Positions 27,324 through 36,198 of a stretch of DNA of 58,033 bases are shown here, in pieces (within the stretch, counting starts at the first letter, position 1; each line of letters begins with the position of its first letter). The notes beneath the pieces were generated by a model, which was given only the letters and a program-made list of their open reading frames with translations, searched no databases and was not told where the DNA came from. The stretch comes from CAZGMC01 sp964526565 (GTDB taxonomy: Bacteria > Pseudomonadota > Alphaproteobacteria > DSM-16000 > Inquilinaceae): assembly GCA_964526565.1 (NCBI GenBank), contig CAZGMC010000012.1, positions 1-58,033 of the forward strand. The letters are read 5' to 3'. The position numbers and the translations under genes were made by a program.

Positions 27324-29027
27324 TCAAGTCGCCGCCTCACGGTGCCGCACGGGCGCCGCGGCGCGGGCTTCGGCCGGGCTGTAGCGGCCCGGCGCGATGA
27401 TGCCGCGCGGATCGAGGGCGTGACGGACGGCGGCGACTGTGTCCCAATAGCCCTCCGAGCCGCGGTCGAGGTCGCCCATGGACTGGATGCCGACCCGGTA
27501 GGGAACGTAGCCGGCGTCCATGATCGCTGCCCACAGCGCCTCGTAGCAGCGCGCGGCGCGTTCGGTCTCGGCGGAGTCGTCGCGGTCGTAGGCGACGGTC
27601 ATCACCGCGCCGAGGGCGCGATCGGTCACCGTGCTCAGCGTGACCAGGCAGTCGAACCCGTGCGCCTCGTATACCGGCTCGATCAAGGCGAGAAACGCCC
27701 GGACCGCGGCCCCTGACATCGGCACGACCGGCGACAGCCACAGCATCCCGCAATTGTCCTGGGCCGGGTCGCAGCCGTCGGGGAAGTGCGGCGGCAGGCC
27801 GTCGCGGTGGCGCCAGTAGGCGCCGGCCAGGAAGTGGCCGGTCGGAATGCCGCAGTTCAGGTCGAGCACCTTGCGCGGCCGCAGCATCTTCTCGGTCAGC
27901 CGCGGTCCCCACGGGGTGAAGCGGAGCGCCCGCGCCACCGCATCGCCGACCCTGAGCAGTTCCGGTGTCAGGAAGTGCAGCTCGCGACCGCGGCGCTTCA
28001 GCGCCCGCGCCACGGCGCGCCGCGCTGCCGCCACCTGGTCCTTGCGACCGTACAGCCCGGCCGTGATCGTCCAGGCGCCGACCCCCGCCTCGCGGCGCAG
28101 CCGCTCGCGCCAGGCAGGCGACAGCGGTGCCCGGTCGCCGGCCGGTCCACGCGGGAACGGCCGGCCGCTGGACACCGCGCGCAGGTCGTTGGCGACGTGG
28201 GCGACGCTGCGGATCGTCCCGTCCAGGCGCAGGCGGCGCAGCGTGTCGATGGCCGGCACCACGTCGTCCGGATCGTGCAGGAAGCAGACGACGAAGCAGA
28301 ACCGTTCCGGCTCGGGCATCAGCCACAGGCCGAGGCGGGTGACGATGCCGATGCCGGCCTGGGTGAGCAGCCCGTCGAGCACCGGGCCGGGACCGTACGG
28401 GTAGAGGTGGGCCGCCTGCGCCGCCCGGTAATGACCGAAACCGGTGCGCAGCAGCCGCCCGTCGCCGAGCACGGCCTCCAGGCCACTGACGTGGTGGAAG
28501 CGCTGGCCGTACGGAGTGTGGCCGAAGCCGCGTTCGAGCACATTGCCGACGATGCTGGCCTCCGGTCCGGCCCCGGTGCAGTCGAGCCACAGGCGGTGGC
28601 CGTTGCCGCGCAGGAAGGCCGAGAGCTGCCCCTGGGTCACGCCGGGTTCGATGACCGCGTAGGCCAGCTCCTCGTTGACCTCGAGGATGCGGTCCATGCG
28701 GCCGAGATCGACCACGACCTGCCCCTCGGTCGGCGGGCAGGCGTCGCCATAGCCCCAGTTCCTGCCGCGGCTGATCGGGTAGAGCGGCACGCCGTGCGCG
28801 TTGGCGATGCGCACCACCCCGGCGACCTCGGCGGTGGCGGCGGGGCGCACGACCGCGGCCGGCCGCGGGCTGGCGGGCAGCGTGGTGCGGCCATAGGGCG
28901 CCAACGCGGCCGCGTCCGTCAGGACATGATCCGGCCCCAGAACCGCCGCCCAGGCCGTCACCGCCGCGGCCAGCGCCGATGGCGGTTCGATCGCCAATGC
29001 ACCCTCCGCCGGGTCCTTCATGGCCAT
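27324..29027 (-). CDS. FAD-dependent oxidoreductase of the VAO/PCMH type
   Basis: Flavoprotein of 567 aa related to vanillyl-alcohol oxidase and p-cresol methylhydroxylase, which oxidise phenolic side chains. The FAD-binding PCMH domain includes VVRPAATAEVAGVVRIANAHG, ISRGRNWGYGDACPP and VVDLGRMDRILEVN. VLERGFGHTPYGQRFHHVSG and ILDG/LLTQAGIGIVTRLGLWLMPEPE belong to the same domain. The C-terminal cap includes NCGMLWLSPVVPMSG, DPRGIIAPGRYSP at the end, and LNCGIPTG. These residues are shared with 4-cresol dehydrogenase homologues. The ATG at 29027 follows GAAGAAGG; the frame stays open to 29261. No cytochrome gene is adjacent, so it may use O2 or another acceptor. It is followed by the methyltransferase. 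A role in aromatic or EPS decoration is speculative. Confidence 0.86.
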   Translation of the reverse strand: MAMKDPAEGALAIEPPSALAAAVTAWAAVLGPDHVLTDAAALAPYGRTTLPASPRPAAVVRPAATAEVAGVVRIANAHGVPLYPISRGRNWGYGDACPPTEGQVVVDLGRMDRILEVNEELAYAVIEPGVTQGQLSAFLRGNGHRLWLDCTGAGPEASIVGNVLERGFGHTPYGQRFHHVSGLEAVLGDGRLLRTGFGHYRAAQAAHLYPYGPGPVLDGLLTQAGIGIVTRLGLWLMPEPERFCFVVCFLHDPDDVVPAIDTLRRLRLDGTIRSVAHVANDLRAVSSGRPFPRGPAGDRAPLSPAWRERLRREAGVGAWTITAGLYGRKDQVAAARRAVARALKRRGRELHFLTPELLRVGDAVARALRFTPWGPRLTEKMLRPRKVLDLNCGIPTGHFLAGAYWRHRDGLPPHFPDGCDPAQDNCGMLWLSPVVPMSGAAVRAFLALIEPVYEAHGFDCLVTLSTVTDRALGAVMTVAYDRDDSAETERAARCYEALWAAIMDAGYVPYRVGIQSMGDLDRGSEGYWDTVAAVRHALDPRGIIAPGRYSPAEARAAAPVRHREAAT

Positions 29028-29422
29028 GCCCTTCTTCTGTCGCCCGTGAGCGCGGCGAACGCCGTCCGCCGGGCATCGCGGCGGTGATGGGAGCAACCCA
29101 CGGGTTGCCGTCGTGCATGCCCGGTGCGCCAAGCGTGGCGAGCCGGACCGGGCCGAAGCAATATCCAGAATCGCACGAGAAGCACAATCGATACGGTTGC
29201 GCGCCTCGTCGGCGGATGGCATGAGGTAATTTTCGGATAATGACAGGGGTGCAGCCAGCAACCTTCCTTCGGTTTCATAGCATGTTATGGGAGAATGCGA
29301 AGATACAATTTCACTTATTAATCAAAAAATTTGGGTATTTTTTAACCTTTATGGGTATGAGTTAACTCGTTAGCTCCCTTTACGAGTCCTCCCCCCAAAC
29401 ACGAAAATCAGGTGTCATCGTC
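29028..29422. other. Divergent intergenic region with AT-rich core
   Basis: No gene is supported in these 395 bases. The stretch 29218-29410 is conspicuously AT-rich for this genome (about 35-40% G+C by eye). It contains the perfect palindrome GAGTTAACTC (29359-29368), an ACTCGT/ACGAGT inverted repeat (29365-29370 and 29382-29387) and two GGGTAT words. It probably contains the promoter and operator of the acyltransferase at 29423. Confidence 0.7.
29359..29387. promoter_or_regulatory. Palindromes in the AT-rich promoter region
   Basis: GAGTTAACTC is a perfect 10-bp palindrome. Six of its bases also begin an ACTCGT-N11-ACGAGT inverted repeat. The position, 35-65 bases upstream of the acyltransferase start, suits a regulator-binding site. 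The regulator is unknown. Confidence 0.4.
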
Positions 29423-30190
29423 ATGCTGCGAGATTCCTACCCCCATGACTCAGCCAGCACGCTCGCCGCCCTGTACAACGAACACTTCAAGGTCGTGCCT
29501 GTCGATACACCAGCCCTGCTGGACGAAGTATATCGCCTCCGCTATCAGGTCTATTGCGTCGAGCATCGTTTCGAGCAGCCGCCGGACGACTTGCCGAAGC
29601 GCGAGATCGACCATTACGACTCGCACTCGGTCCATTCGGCACTGATTCACAGGCAGTCCGGTACGGTCGTGGGGGCGGTCCGCCTGATCCTTCCGCGGCC
29701 CGATGAAGGCAGCGACGATCTGCCGATCCGCAACCTGCTGGAGCCGGAGGCGCGGCAGGCGTTTGACCGGTTCCCGCGCAACCGGACGGCGGAGGCGTCA
29801 CGCTATGCGGTGTCGAAGCTGTTCCGGCAGAGGCAGGGCGAGTACCGCTATCCCGACGTCAACGCCGACCTGGGGCCGCTGGCCGCCGAGCGGCGCGTCA
29901 TGCCCTATATCACGCTGGGCCTGATGCGGGCGGTCATCGAGATGAGCATCGCCCACGGCATCGAGTACATCGCCGCAGTCATGGAGCCGACACTGATCCG
30001 CCTGCTGCACCGGTTCGGCATGGAGTTCGATCCGGTCGGCCCGCAGGTCGATTATCACGGGCGACGGCAGCCGGCGATCATCACGCCGCACCGCATGCTC
30101 ATGGCGCTGAGCCAGCGCCAGCTCGACTATTGGCAGGCGGATTTCGCGCCGGCCGGCGCGACGTCGGACGAGGCGCGCCTCGTGCCCTGA
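29423..30190 (+). CDS. FeeM-like exosortase-associated acyltransferase, copy 2
   Basis: Second member of the PEP-CTERM/exosortase-associated acyltransferase family, 255 aa. It shares with copy 1 (23799) VYRLRYQVYCVEH, GAVRLILPRP, ASRYAVSKLFRQRQ, GLMRAVIEMSIAHGI and MEFDPVGPQVDYHGRRQP, but its N- and C-termini differ. Identity is high enough to suggest an ancient duplication rather than a recent one. The ATG at 29423 follows CAGGTG about 11 bases upstream, a weak site. It is monocistronic: the next gene is convergent and 21 bases away. Unlike copy 1 it has its own AT-rich regulatory region. Confidence 0.88.
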   Translation: MLRDSYPHDSASTLAALYNEHFKVVPVDTPALLDEVYRLRYQVYCVEHRFEQPPDDLPKREIDHYDSHSVHSALIHRQSGTVVGAVRLILPRPDEGSDDLPIRNLLEPEARQAFDRFPRNRTAEASRYAVSKLFRQRQGEYRYPDVNADLGPLAAERRVMPYITLGLMRAVIEMSIAHGIEYIAAVMEPTLIRLLHRFGMEFDPVGPQVDYHGRRQPAIITPHRMLMALSQRQLDYWQADFAPAGATSDEARLVP

Positions 30191-30211
30191 GCGGGACGGC
30201 CTGCGACGCGC

Positions 30212-31189
30212 TCAGCCGTAGAAGTCGCGGTACCAGGCCACGAACCTCGGGATGCCTTGCTCGATCGACGTCGTCGGCAGGAACCCGAGGTCGGCCGTGC
30301 TCGCCACGATGTCGGCGTAGGTCTCCGGCACGTCGCCCGGCTGCATGGGCTCGAACTGCTTGACGGCCTCGCGGCCGATGGCCCGTTCGAGCACGGCGAT
30401 GAAGTCGGTCAGCTTCTCCGAGCGGTGGTTGCCCAGATTGTAGACCCGGTGGGGCACCTCGCCCAGGGCCACCGCCGGCGGCCGGTCGACCGCCGCCAGG
30501 ACGCCGGACACCACGTCGTCGACATAGGTGAAGTCGCGGCGCATCTTGCCGTGGTTGAACACGCGTATCGGCTCGCCGGCCAGGATCGCGCGGGTGAAGA
30601 TGAAGGCGGCCATGTCGGGCCGCCCCCACGGCCCGTACACCGTGAAGAAGCGCAGCCCGATCTGGCGGATGCCGTACAGGTGGGCGTAGGCGTGGCCCAT
30701 CAGCTCGTCCATGCGCTTGGTCGCGGCATAGATCGAGACCGGCGTGTCGACCCGGTCGTCGACCGAGAACGGCAGCCGGGTGTTGCCGCCGTACACGGAC
30801 GACGAGCTGGCGTAGACAATGTGGCTCAACCCGTCCATCCGCCGGGCCAGTTCCAGCAGCACCAGCTGACCGACGACGTTGCTTTCCACGTAGGCGAACG
30901 GGTTCTCCAGCGAATAGCGGACGCCGGCCTGGGCCGCCAGGTGCACGATCACCCGGACATGGCGATGGGCGGACACCACCTTCGCCATCGCCGGCCGGTC
31001 GGCCAGATCGACGCGATGGAACGTGAAGCCGTCGCGCGCCTTAAGCCGGTCCAGCCGCGCCTGTTTCAGGGCGACGTCATAGTAGTCGTTGACGTTGTCC
31101 ACGCCGACCACCCGCTCCCCCCGGTCGAGCAGCGCCGCGGCCGTGTGGAACCCGATGAAGCCGGCCACGCCGGTGACGAGGACGGTCAT
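30212..31189 (-). CDS. NAD-dependent epimerase, UDP-glucuronate 4-epimerase-like
   Basis: Extended short-chain dehydrogenase converting a UDP-sugar, probably UDP-glucuronate to UDP-galacturonate, for exopolysaccharide. The 325-aa product has the NAD motif GVAGFIG (residues 7-13), the catalytic Tyr154 and Lys158 in YAATKR, and the Ser in ASSSSVYGG. The segment RFFTVYGPWGRPDMA is typical of UDP-glucuronate epimerases and distinguishes it from GalE. It is the last minus-strand gene downstream of the XrtA operon, 206 bases beyond the amidotransferase stop, with a tandem repeat between them. Co-transcription is therefore possible but not certain. Confidence 0.9.
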   Translation of the reverse strand: MTVLVTGVAGFIGFHTAAALLDRGERVVGVDNVNDYYDVALKQARLDRLKARDGFTFHRVDLADRPAMAKVVSAHRHVRVIVHLAAQAGVRYSLENPFAYVESNVVGQLVLLELARRMDGLSHIVYASSSSVYGGNTRLPFSVDDRVDTPVSIYAATKRMDELMGHAYAHLYGIRQIGLRFFTVYGPWGRPDMAAFIFTRAILAGEPIRVFNHGKMRRDFTYVDDVVSGVLAAVDRPPAVALGEVPHRVYNLGNHRSEKLTDFIAVLERAIGREAVKQFEPMQPGDVPETYADIVASTADLGFLPTTSIEQGIPRFVAWYRDFYG

Positions 31190-31341
31190 GCGACGGTCCC
31201 CGCGGCAGTTGTCAAAGAAGTCATGATCGTCGCCGCCGAAGTGTTGCTGCGCCTACGATAACCATCGAACCCTGCGGGGCAAGCGATCACCCGTGTGACG
31301 ATCGCAACCGTGTGCCGGCGGCGTCCGCCGACGGCGCCGGT

Positions 31342-31401
31342 CCCCGCCCGTCAGGTCCCCGCCCGTCAGGCCCCCGCCCGTCAGGCCCCCGCCCGTCAGG
31401 C
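31342..31401. repeat. 15-bp tandem repeat, 4 copies, overlapping a stop codon
   Basis: CCCCGCCCGTCAGG(T/C) occurs four times exactly in register. The amidotransferase stop codon (TGA, complement of TCA at 31396-31398) lies inside the last copy. Confidence 0.92.
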
Positions 31402-33291
31402 GCCATGCACCTTGCGCAGAAAGCCGTCGAACATCAACAGCGTCCACAGCGCCGGACCGTCGTCGCGGTCGCCCGACTGGTGGCGGTCGACCAGCCGGCG
31501 CAGCGCCGCCGGGTCGAACAGGCCGGTACCGGCCAGCGTCGGCCCCAGCACGGCGTCGCGCACGCGCTGCCGCAGCGGCCCGCGGAACCAGGCATCGAGC
31601 GGCACGCCGAAGCCCATCTTGCGCCGGTAGATCAGGTCGTGCGGCAGGTAGGGCTCGATGGCCCGCTTGAGGATGCGCTTGCCCTCGCCGCCGTCCAGCT
31701 TGGCCGCCGGCGGCAGGCCGTGCGCCCATTCCACGAACGGATGGTCCAGGACCGGCACCCGCACCTCCAGGGCATGGGCCATGCTGACGCGGTCCACCTT
31801 GGTCAGGATGTCGCCGGGCAGGTAGGTCATCAGGTCGACGTACTGGACGCGGCCGACCGGATGGTCGGTGGGGGCGGCGTCATGGTGGCCGCGAATGACC
31901 TCGAAGGCGCGATACCCGTTCAGCTCGCGGCGGAAGGCATCGCTGTAGAGGCCGGAGCGGACGCTGTCGTCGATGACCGCCATCGTGTGGAAGAACGCCT
32001 CGGCCGGCGGCCGCCCCAGCGTCTCCAGGGTCTGGGCGACGCGGCCAGACAGCGGCAGCCAGGGCAGGCGCGGGCACAGTCCGGCGCCCAGCCGCGCCAG
32101 GCGACCGCCGCCGAACGGGCCCAGCCGCGCCCGCAGGCGGTTCTCGTCGTCATGCCAGCGATAGCGCAGATAGCCCCAGAACACCTCGTCGCCGCCGTCG
32201 CCGGACAGCGCCACGGTGACGCGCTCGCGGGCCAGGCCACAGACCCGGTAGGTGGGCAGCGCCGAGCTGTCGGCGAACGGCTCGTCATAGGCCTCGACCA
32301 GCCGGTCGATCAGGTCGAAGGCCGCCGCGTCGACGGTGCGAACGTGGTGGTTGGTGCCGTAGCGCTCGGCCACCCTGGCGGCATAGCCCGTCTCGTCAAA
32401 CGCCGCATGGTCGAAGCCGATCGAGCAGGTGTTGACCGGCTCGTCGGACAGCCCGGCCATCATCGCCACGACGGCGCTCGAATCGATGCCGCCGGACAGG
32501 AAGGCGCCGAGCGGCACCTCGGAGACCAGACGGATGCGCACCGCCTCGCGCAGCCGCTCGATCAGCTCGCCCGGCCCGTCGGCCGGCGGCACCGGGTCGG
32601 GGTCGGCCGCCGGCAGCTGCCAGTAGCGGCGCGGCTCGACCGCATTGTCGCCGCGCCGGGCCAGCAGCGTGTGGGCCGGCGGCAGCTTGGCGACAGTGGT
32701 GTAGATCGTCTTCGGGTCGGGCACGTAGCCCAGGGCGAAGTACTCCTCGACCGCGCTGGCATCGAGCCGGCGCTCCACGCCGGGGTGGACCAGCAGGGCC
32801 TTGAGCTCGGAGCCGAACAGCAGCTGCCGGTCGGGCAGGACCGCATAGTAGACCGGCTTGATGCCCAGCCGGTCGCGGGCCAGGAACAGGGTCTCGCGGG
32901 TGCGGTCCCACAGGGCGAAGGCGAACATGCCGCGGAACCGCTCGACGCAACGCTCGCCCCACTCTTCCCAGCCGTGGACGATCACCTCGGTGTCGGAGCG
33001 GGTGCGGAAGCGGTGGCCGCAGGCCTCCAGCTCGCGGGTCAGCTCCCGGTAATTGTAGATCTCGCCGTTGAACACGACGCAGACCGAATCGTCCTCGTTG
33101 TAGAGCGGCTGGTCGCCGCCGGCCAGGTCGATGATGGCCAGCCGCCGGTGGGCCAGCGCGCAGCCCGGCTCGTTGTGGAAGCCCTCGCCGTCGGGGCCGC
33201 GATGGGCCAGCCGGCCGTTCATCCGCGCCAGCAGGGCGTGGTCGAACGGGCGCCGTCCGGTCAGGTCGAAAAGGCCGGCAATGCCGCACAT
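31396..33291 (-). CDS. XrtA-associated asparagine-synthase-like amidotransferase
   Basis: Glutamine-dependent amidotransferase of the asparagine synthetase B type found in exosortase-linked EPS operons, 631 aa. Residues 1-220 form the glutaminase domain with catalytic Cys2 (MCGIAGLFDL), RLAIIDL, FNGEIYNY and GSELKALL. The synthetase domain has the PP-loop motif FLSGGIDSS near residues 263-270, SGDGGDEVFWGY and KTIYTTVAKLPPA in the linker. It should amidate a sugar acid or similar acceptor during polysaccharide assembly rather than aspartate; that is inference from the operon. It is 40 bases from the exosortase gene in the same operon. The stop lies in a tandem repeat. Confidence 0.93.
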   Translation of the reverse strand: MCGIAGLFDLTGRRPFDHALLARMNGRLAHRGPDGEGFHNEPGCALAHRRLAIIDLAGGDQPLYNEDDSVCVVFNGEIYNYRELTRELEACGHRFRTRSDTEVIVHGWEEWGERCVERFRGMFAFALWDRTRETLFLARDRLGIKPVYYAVLPDRQLLFGSELKALLVHPGVERRLDASAVEEYFALGYVPDPKTIYTTVAKLPPAHTLLARRGDNAVEPRRYWQLPAADPDPVPPADGPGELIERLREAVRIRLVSEVPLGAFLSGGIDSSAVVAMMAGLSDEPVNTCSIGFDHAAFDETGYAARVAERYGTNHHVRTVDAAAFDLIDRLVEAYDEPFADSSALPTYRVCGLARERVTVALSGDGGDEVFWGYLRYRWHDDENRLRARLGPFGGGRLARLGAGLCPRLPWLPLSGRVAQTLETLGRPPAEAFFHTMAVIDDSVRSGLYSDAFRRELNGYRAFEVIRGHHDAAPTDHPVGRVQYVDLMTYLPGDILTKVDRVSMAHALEVRVPVLDHPFVEWAHGLPPAAKLDGGEGKRILKRAIEPYLPHDLIYRRKMGFGVPLDAWFRGPLRQRVRDAVLGPTLAGTGLFDPAALRRLVDRHQSGDRDDGPALWTLLMFDGFLRKVHGA

Positions 33292-33331
33292 GGGTGGGTG
33301 TCCCGTGGCTGCAGGGATTGCGAACGGGGTC

Positions 33332-34957
33332 CTATTGCGCCGCTGCCGCAGTCAGCGCCTGCCGCAGCGCCGGCAGCGCCGCCGCGAAGTCGCCAAGGGC
33401 GGCCGCGGCGACGGCCGGGGTCTCGGTGAACGGCGCGGAGACGACGATGGCCGCCGCCTCGCTGGTGCCGGTGAAGACCGCCGCCACCTCCAGCAGCTTG
33501 GCCTCGAGCCGGCTCTGCGTGATCTCGCCGTTGACCCAGTAGAGCGGCAGGACGAGGCGCCGGCGGCCGTCGCTCGAGACGATGTGCGTGGCCCACACCG
33601 GCAGCGGCCGCCCCGCCACGTCCAGCGTCAGTGCATGGCTGCCGACGCGCATCCAGGGCAGCCCGGCCAGCGGCGGGGCGGGTACCGTCGGATCCTCCGG
33701 CAGCGTCTCGAACAGGGCGTTGGCCGCGTTGACCGCCTCGGCGCCCTGGCGCTGCTGCCGGTAGAAGGCGACGTACACGTCGACGGTCCGGCCGCCGTCG
33801 CCATAGGCCATCAGGGCCTCGCCGTGGGCACCGGCGAACACGGGGCGCCAGAGGCCACCGGCCGGGCCCTGCAGCGTCCAGCCGCCGGCCGTCTGCGGCA
33901 GGGCCAGGGGCGCGACCATCGGCGCCGGCGCCTGGCTGTCGCGCCACAGCGCGTAGCCGGGACCGGTCAGCAGCAGCACGACCGCCGCAGCCGTGCTGGC
34001 CAGCAGGGCGGTGCGCGACGCCGGGCGCCGCGGCGGCAGCGGGCGGTCGCCGTCATCGCCGCCGTCGGCCGACTCCTGCTCGCGCAGCAGCATCCCGGCG
34101 CCCAGCACCAGAATCATGACGAATGTCAGGAAGATCCAGCCGTAGACGATGTGGTCGATGCCGACGGCCACGGTGTGGTCCGTCCAGTGGGCGACCAGCA
34201 CGATCATCAGCGCGCGGAAGCCGTTGGCGATGATCGGGATCGTCACGGCCATGAGCATGAACACGATCCGCCGCCACCACTGCGTGTAGGTCACGTGCGC
34301 GAACAGCAGGCCCAGCACGATCATGGCGATCAGGAAGCGCAGGCCGGCGCAGGCCTCGGCCACCTCGAAGGCGCCGCCGGGGATGTACAGGAAGATCCCG
34401 TCGCGGAAGATCGGGATGCCGATGAGCTGCAGCCACCAGACGACGAAGTCGGCCGTGACATCCTGCAGCGGCGGGATCAGGAACTCGCCGAACGGCACCA
34501 TGAAGACCAGGAAGAACAGCGGGAACACGATCGCCCGCACCACCTGCCAGCCCATGATCGCCAGCACCAGGGACTGCAGGATGCCGACGAAGGCGAGCTG
34601 CTCGACGACCGCGATGCCGGCAATGCGGGCCACGAACCAGACGAGCGACAGGCCGGTCACCGCAACCAGGCCCAGCAGGCTCGGCTGCGGCACGAGCACC
34701 GCCAGCCGGTGCCGGCTGCGCCAGACCAGAAAGCCGCTGATCAACGGGATCAGGAAGCCGTGGCTGAAGGTGTCGGAGCGGGCCCAGATCGACACCAGGC
34801 TGAACACCGTCTCGTGGAATGCGGCCAGCGCGATCAGGGCCGCCGCCGCGCAGCATGCCGCCGCCAGCGGCCATGCCTGCGCCCGCCCCCGGCCCCGCTC
34901 CCGGCCCCGCGCCGTGTCGTGCCGCGCCAGCGTCGCCGGCTCTGCATGGTCGATCAT
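33332..34957 (-). CDS. xrtA: Exosortase A fused to an EpsI domain
   Basis: Membrane transpeptidase of the exosortase family, predicted to process PEP-CTERM proteins, fused to the EpsI domain; 541 aa. The first 300 residues hold about eight membrane segments. They carry the catalytic triad: Cys203 (EVAEACAGLRFL), Arg248 (NGFRALMIV) and His269 (GIDHIVYGW). A further hydrophobic segment precedes the soluble C-terminal domain (about 345-541), which has the EpsI features MAYGDGGRTVDVYVAFYRQQRQGAEAVN and VWATHIVSSDGRRRLVLPLYWVNG. The EpsI part is required for EPS in related systems, but its biochemistry is unclear. The start ATG 34957 overlaps the upstream glycosyltransferase stop by four bases. 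Confidence 0.94.
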   Translation of the reverse strand: MIDHAEPATLARHDTARGRERGRGRAQAWPLAAACCAAAALIALAAFHETVFSLVSIWARSDTFSHGFLIPLISGFLVWRSRHRLAVLVPQPSLLGLVAVTGLSLVWFVARIAGIAVVEQLAFVGILQSLVLAIMGWQVVRAIVFPLFFLVFMVPFGEFLIPPLQDVTADFVVWWLQLIGIPIFRDGIFLYIPGGAFEVAEACAGLRFLIAMIVLGLLFAHVTYTQWWRRIVFMLMAVTIPIIANGFRALMIVLVAHWTDHTVAVGIDHIVYGWIFLTFVMILVLGAGMLLREQESADGGDDGDRPLPPRRPASRTALLASTAAAVVLLLTGPGYALWRDSQAPAPMVAPLALPQTAGGWTLQGPAGGLWRPVFAGAHGEALMAYGDGGRTVDVYVAFYRQQRQGAEAVNAANALFETLPEDPTVPAPPLAGLPWMRVGSHALTLDVAGRPLPVWATHIVSSDGRRRLVLPLYWVNGEITQSRLEAKLLEVAAVFTGTSEAAAIVVSAPFTETPAVAAAALGDFAAALPALRQALTAAAAQ

Positions 34958-36198
34958 CTTGCGACTGCCTGTGGTTGCATCGTTCGCGGGGCGCCAAGCC
35001 CGAGCAGCGCATCGACGCGGGCCAGGCTGCTCGCCCAGCTGTAGCTCTGCTCGACGCGGCGGCGGGCCCGGCCGCCCAGCGCCGCAGCCCGGTCGGGCGC
35101 CGCCAGCAGGCCCTGGACCGCGGCGGCGAAGGCGGCCGGCGTATCGGCGACCAGCAGGTCCGCGCCGGCCTCGGCGGCCTCGATGCCGGCGGCAGCGGCC
35201 TGGGTCGTCACCACCGGCCGGCCCATGGCCATCCCCTCCAGCACCTTGTTCTGGGTGCCGCGGGCGATCCGCAGCGGGGCCACCACCACGGCGGCGTGCG
35301 CCAGGTACGGCCGCGTGTCCGGCACGCGGCCGGTGACGTGCACGCCGTCATGCCCGGCCAGCCGCGCCACCGTCGGGTCCGGGTTGGCCCCGACGATCCA
35401 GAACGAGGCCCGGCCGTGGCTGCGCCGGACGGCCGGCAACACCTCCTCGGCGAACCAGGTGACGGCGTCGGCATTGGCCCAGTAGTCCATGGCCCCGGTG
35501 AAGACCAGGGCCGCCTCGCCCGCCGCGAACGGCGACGGCAGGGCGACCGCCGGCGAGAAGTGGTCCAGGTCGACGCCGTTGGGCACGGCATGGGTCCGCG
35601 CCGCCGCCTCGGGCGCAAGGCGGCGGAACAGCGCCGCCTCGTTGGCCGTGACGAACAGCGAGGCATCGAAGGCCGCGGCCATGCGACGCTCGAAGGTGAG
35701 CAGGGTGTTGGCCTCGCGGGCATAGACCCAGCGCGCCGGCGGCCGCCGCCGCGCCGCGTACTGGCGCCACTTGTCGCTGTCCACGTCGACGAAGTCGATG
35801 ACCCGCCGCGCCGCGGGCACGGCCAGCCCGTATGCCGCCATGGCCGAAGAGAACACGAACACGCCGTCGAGCGAACGCCGCGCCAGGCCGGCGACGAACG
35901 CCGCCATGCCGCGGCGCCTGTAGTGGCGGATCGTCACCGGCTCGCCCGTCGCCAGCACGGTGGCGTTGCGCGCCTGCAGCGGCGAGCGCGGCAGGGCCTC
36001 GCAATGACACTCGCCGCTCAGGGCGCGCAACACCGGCTCGTGGGCCCAGTCGGTCGGGTCGTCGATGAAGCAGCCCAGATGGACCACATGGCGCTGCGCC
36101 AGGTGCTCGAACAGGTGCCACGAGCGGATCTTGTCGCCCTTGTTCGGCGGATAGGGGATGCGGTGGGCAAGGAACAGCAGCTCGGCCACGGCCGTCAC
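34954..36198 (-). CDS. XrtA-system glycosyltransferase, Stp1-like
   Basis: Family-4-type glycosyltransferase with GT-B fold, found in PEP-CTERM/XrtA loci; 414 aa. The N-terminus LLFLAHRIPYPPNKGDKIRSWHLFEHLAQRH is diagnostic for this group. The C-terminal nucleotide-sugar domain contains VFTGAMDYWANADAVTWFAEEVLP, VTGRVPDTRPYLAHAAVVVAPLRIARGTQNKVLEGMAMGRPVV and an E-x7-E-like region (ARGTQNKVLEGMAMG). It should transfer a sugar to a membrane lipid-linked intermediate in the cytoplasm. Start and stop overlap the neighbouring genes by four bases (ATGA), showing tight translational coupling. Confidence 0.92.
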   Translation of the reverse strand: MTAVAELLFLAHRIPYPPNKGDKIRSWHLFEHLAQRHVVHLGCFIDDPTDWAHEPVLRALSGECHCEALPRSPLQARNATVLATGEPVTIRHYRRRGMAAFVAGLARRSLDGVFVFSSAMAAYGLAVPAARRVIDFVDVDSDKWRQYAARRRPPARWVYAREANTLLTFERRMAAAFDASLFVTANEAALFRRLAPEAAARTHAVPNGVDLDHFSPAVALPSPFAAGEAALVFTGAMDYWANADAVTWFAEEVLPAVRRSHGRASFWIVGANPDPTVARLAGHDGVHVTGRVPDTRPYLAHAAVVVAPLRIARGTQNKVLEGMAMGRPVVTTQAAAAGIEAAEAGADLLVADTPAAFAAAVQGLLAAPDRAAALGGRARRRVEQSYSWASSLARVDALLGLGAPRTMQPQAVAR

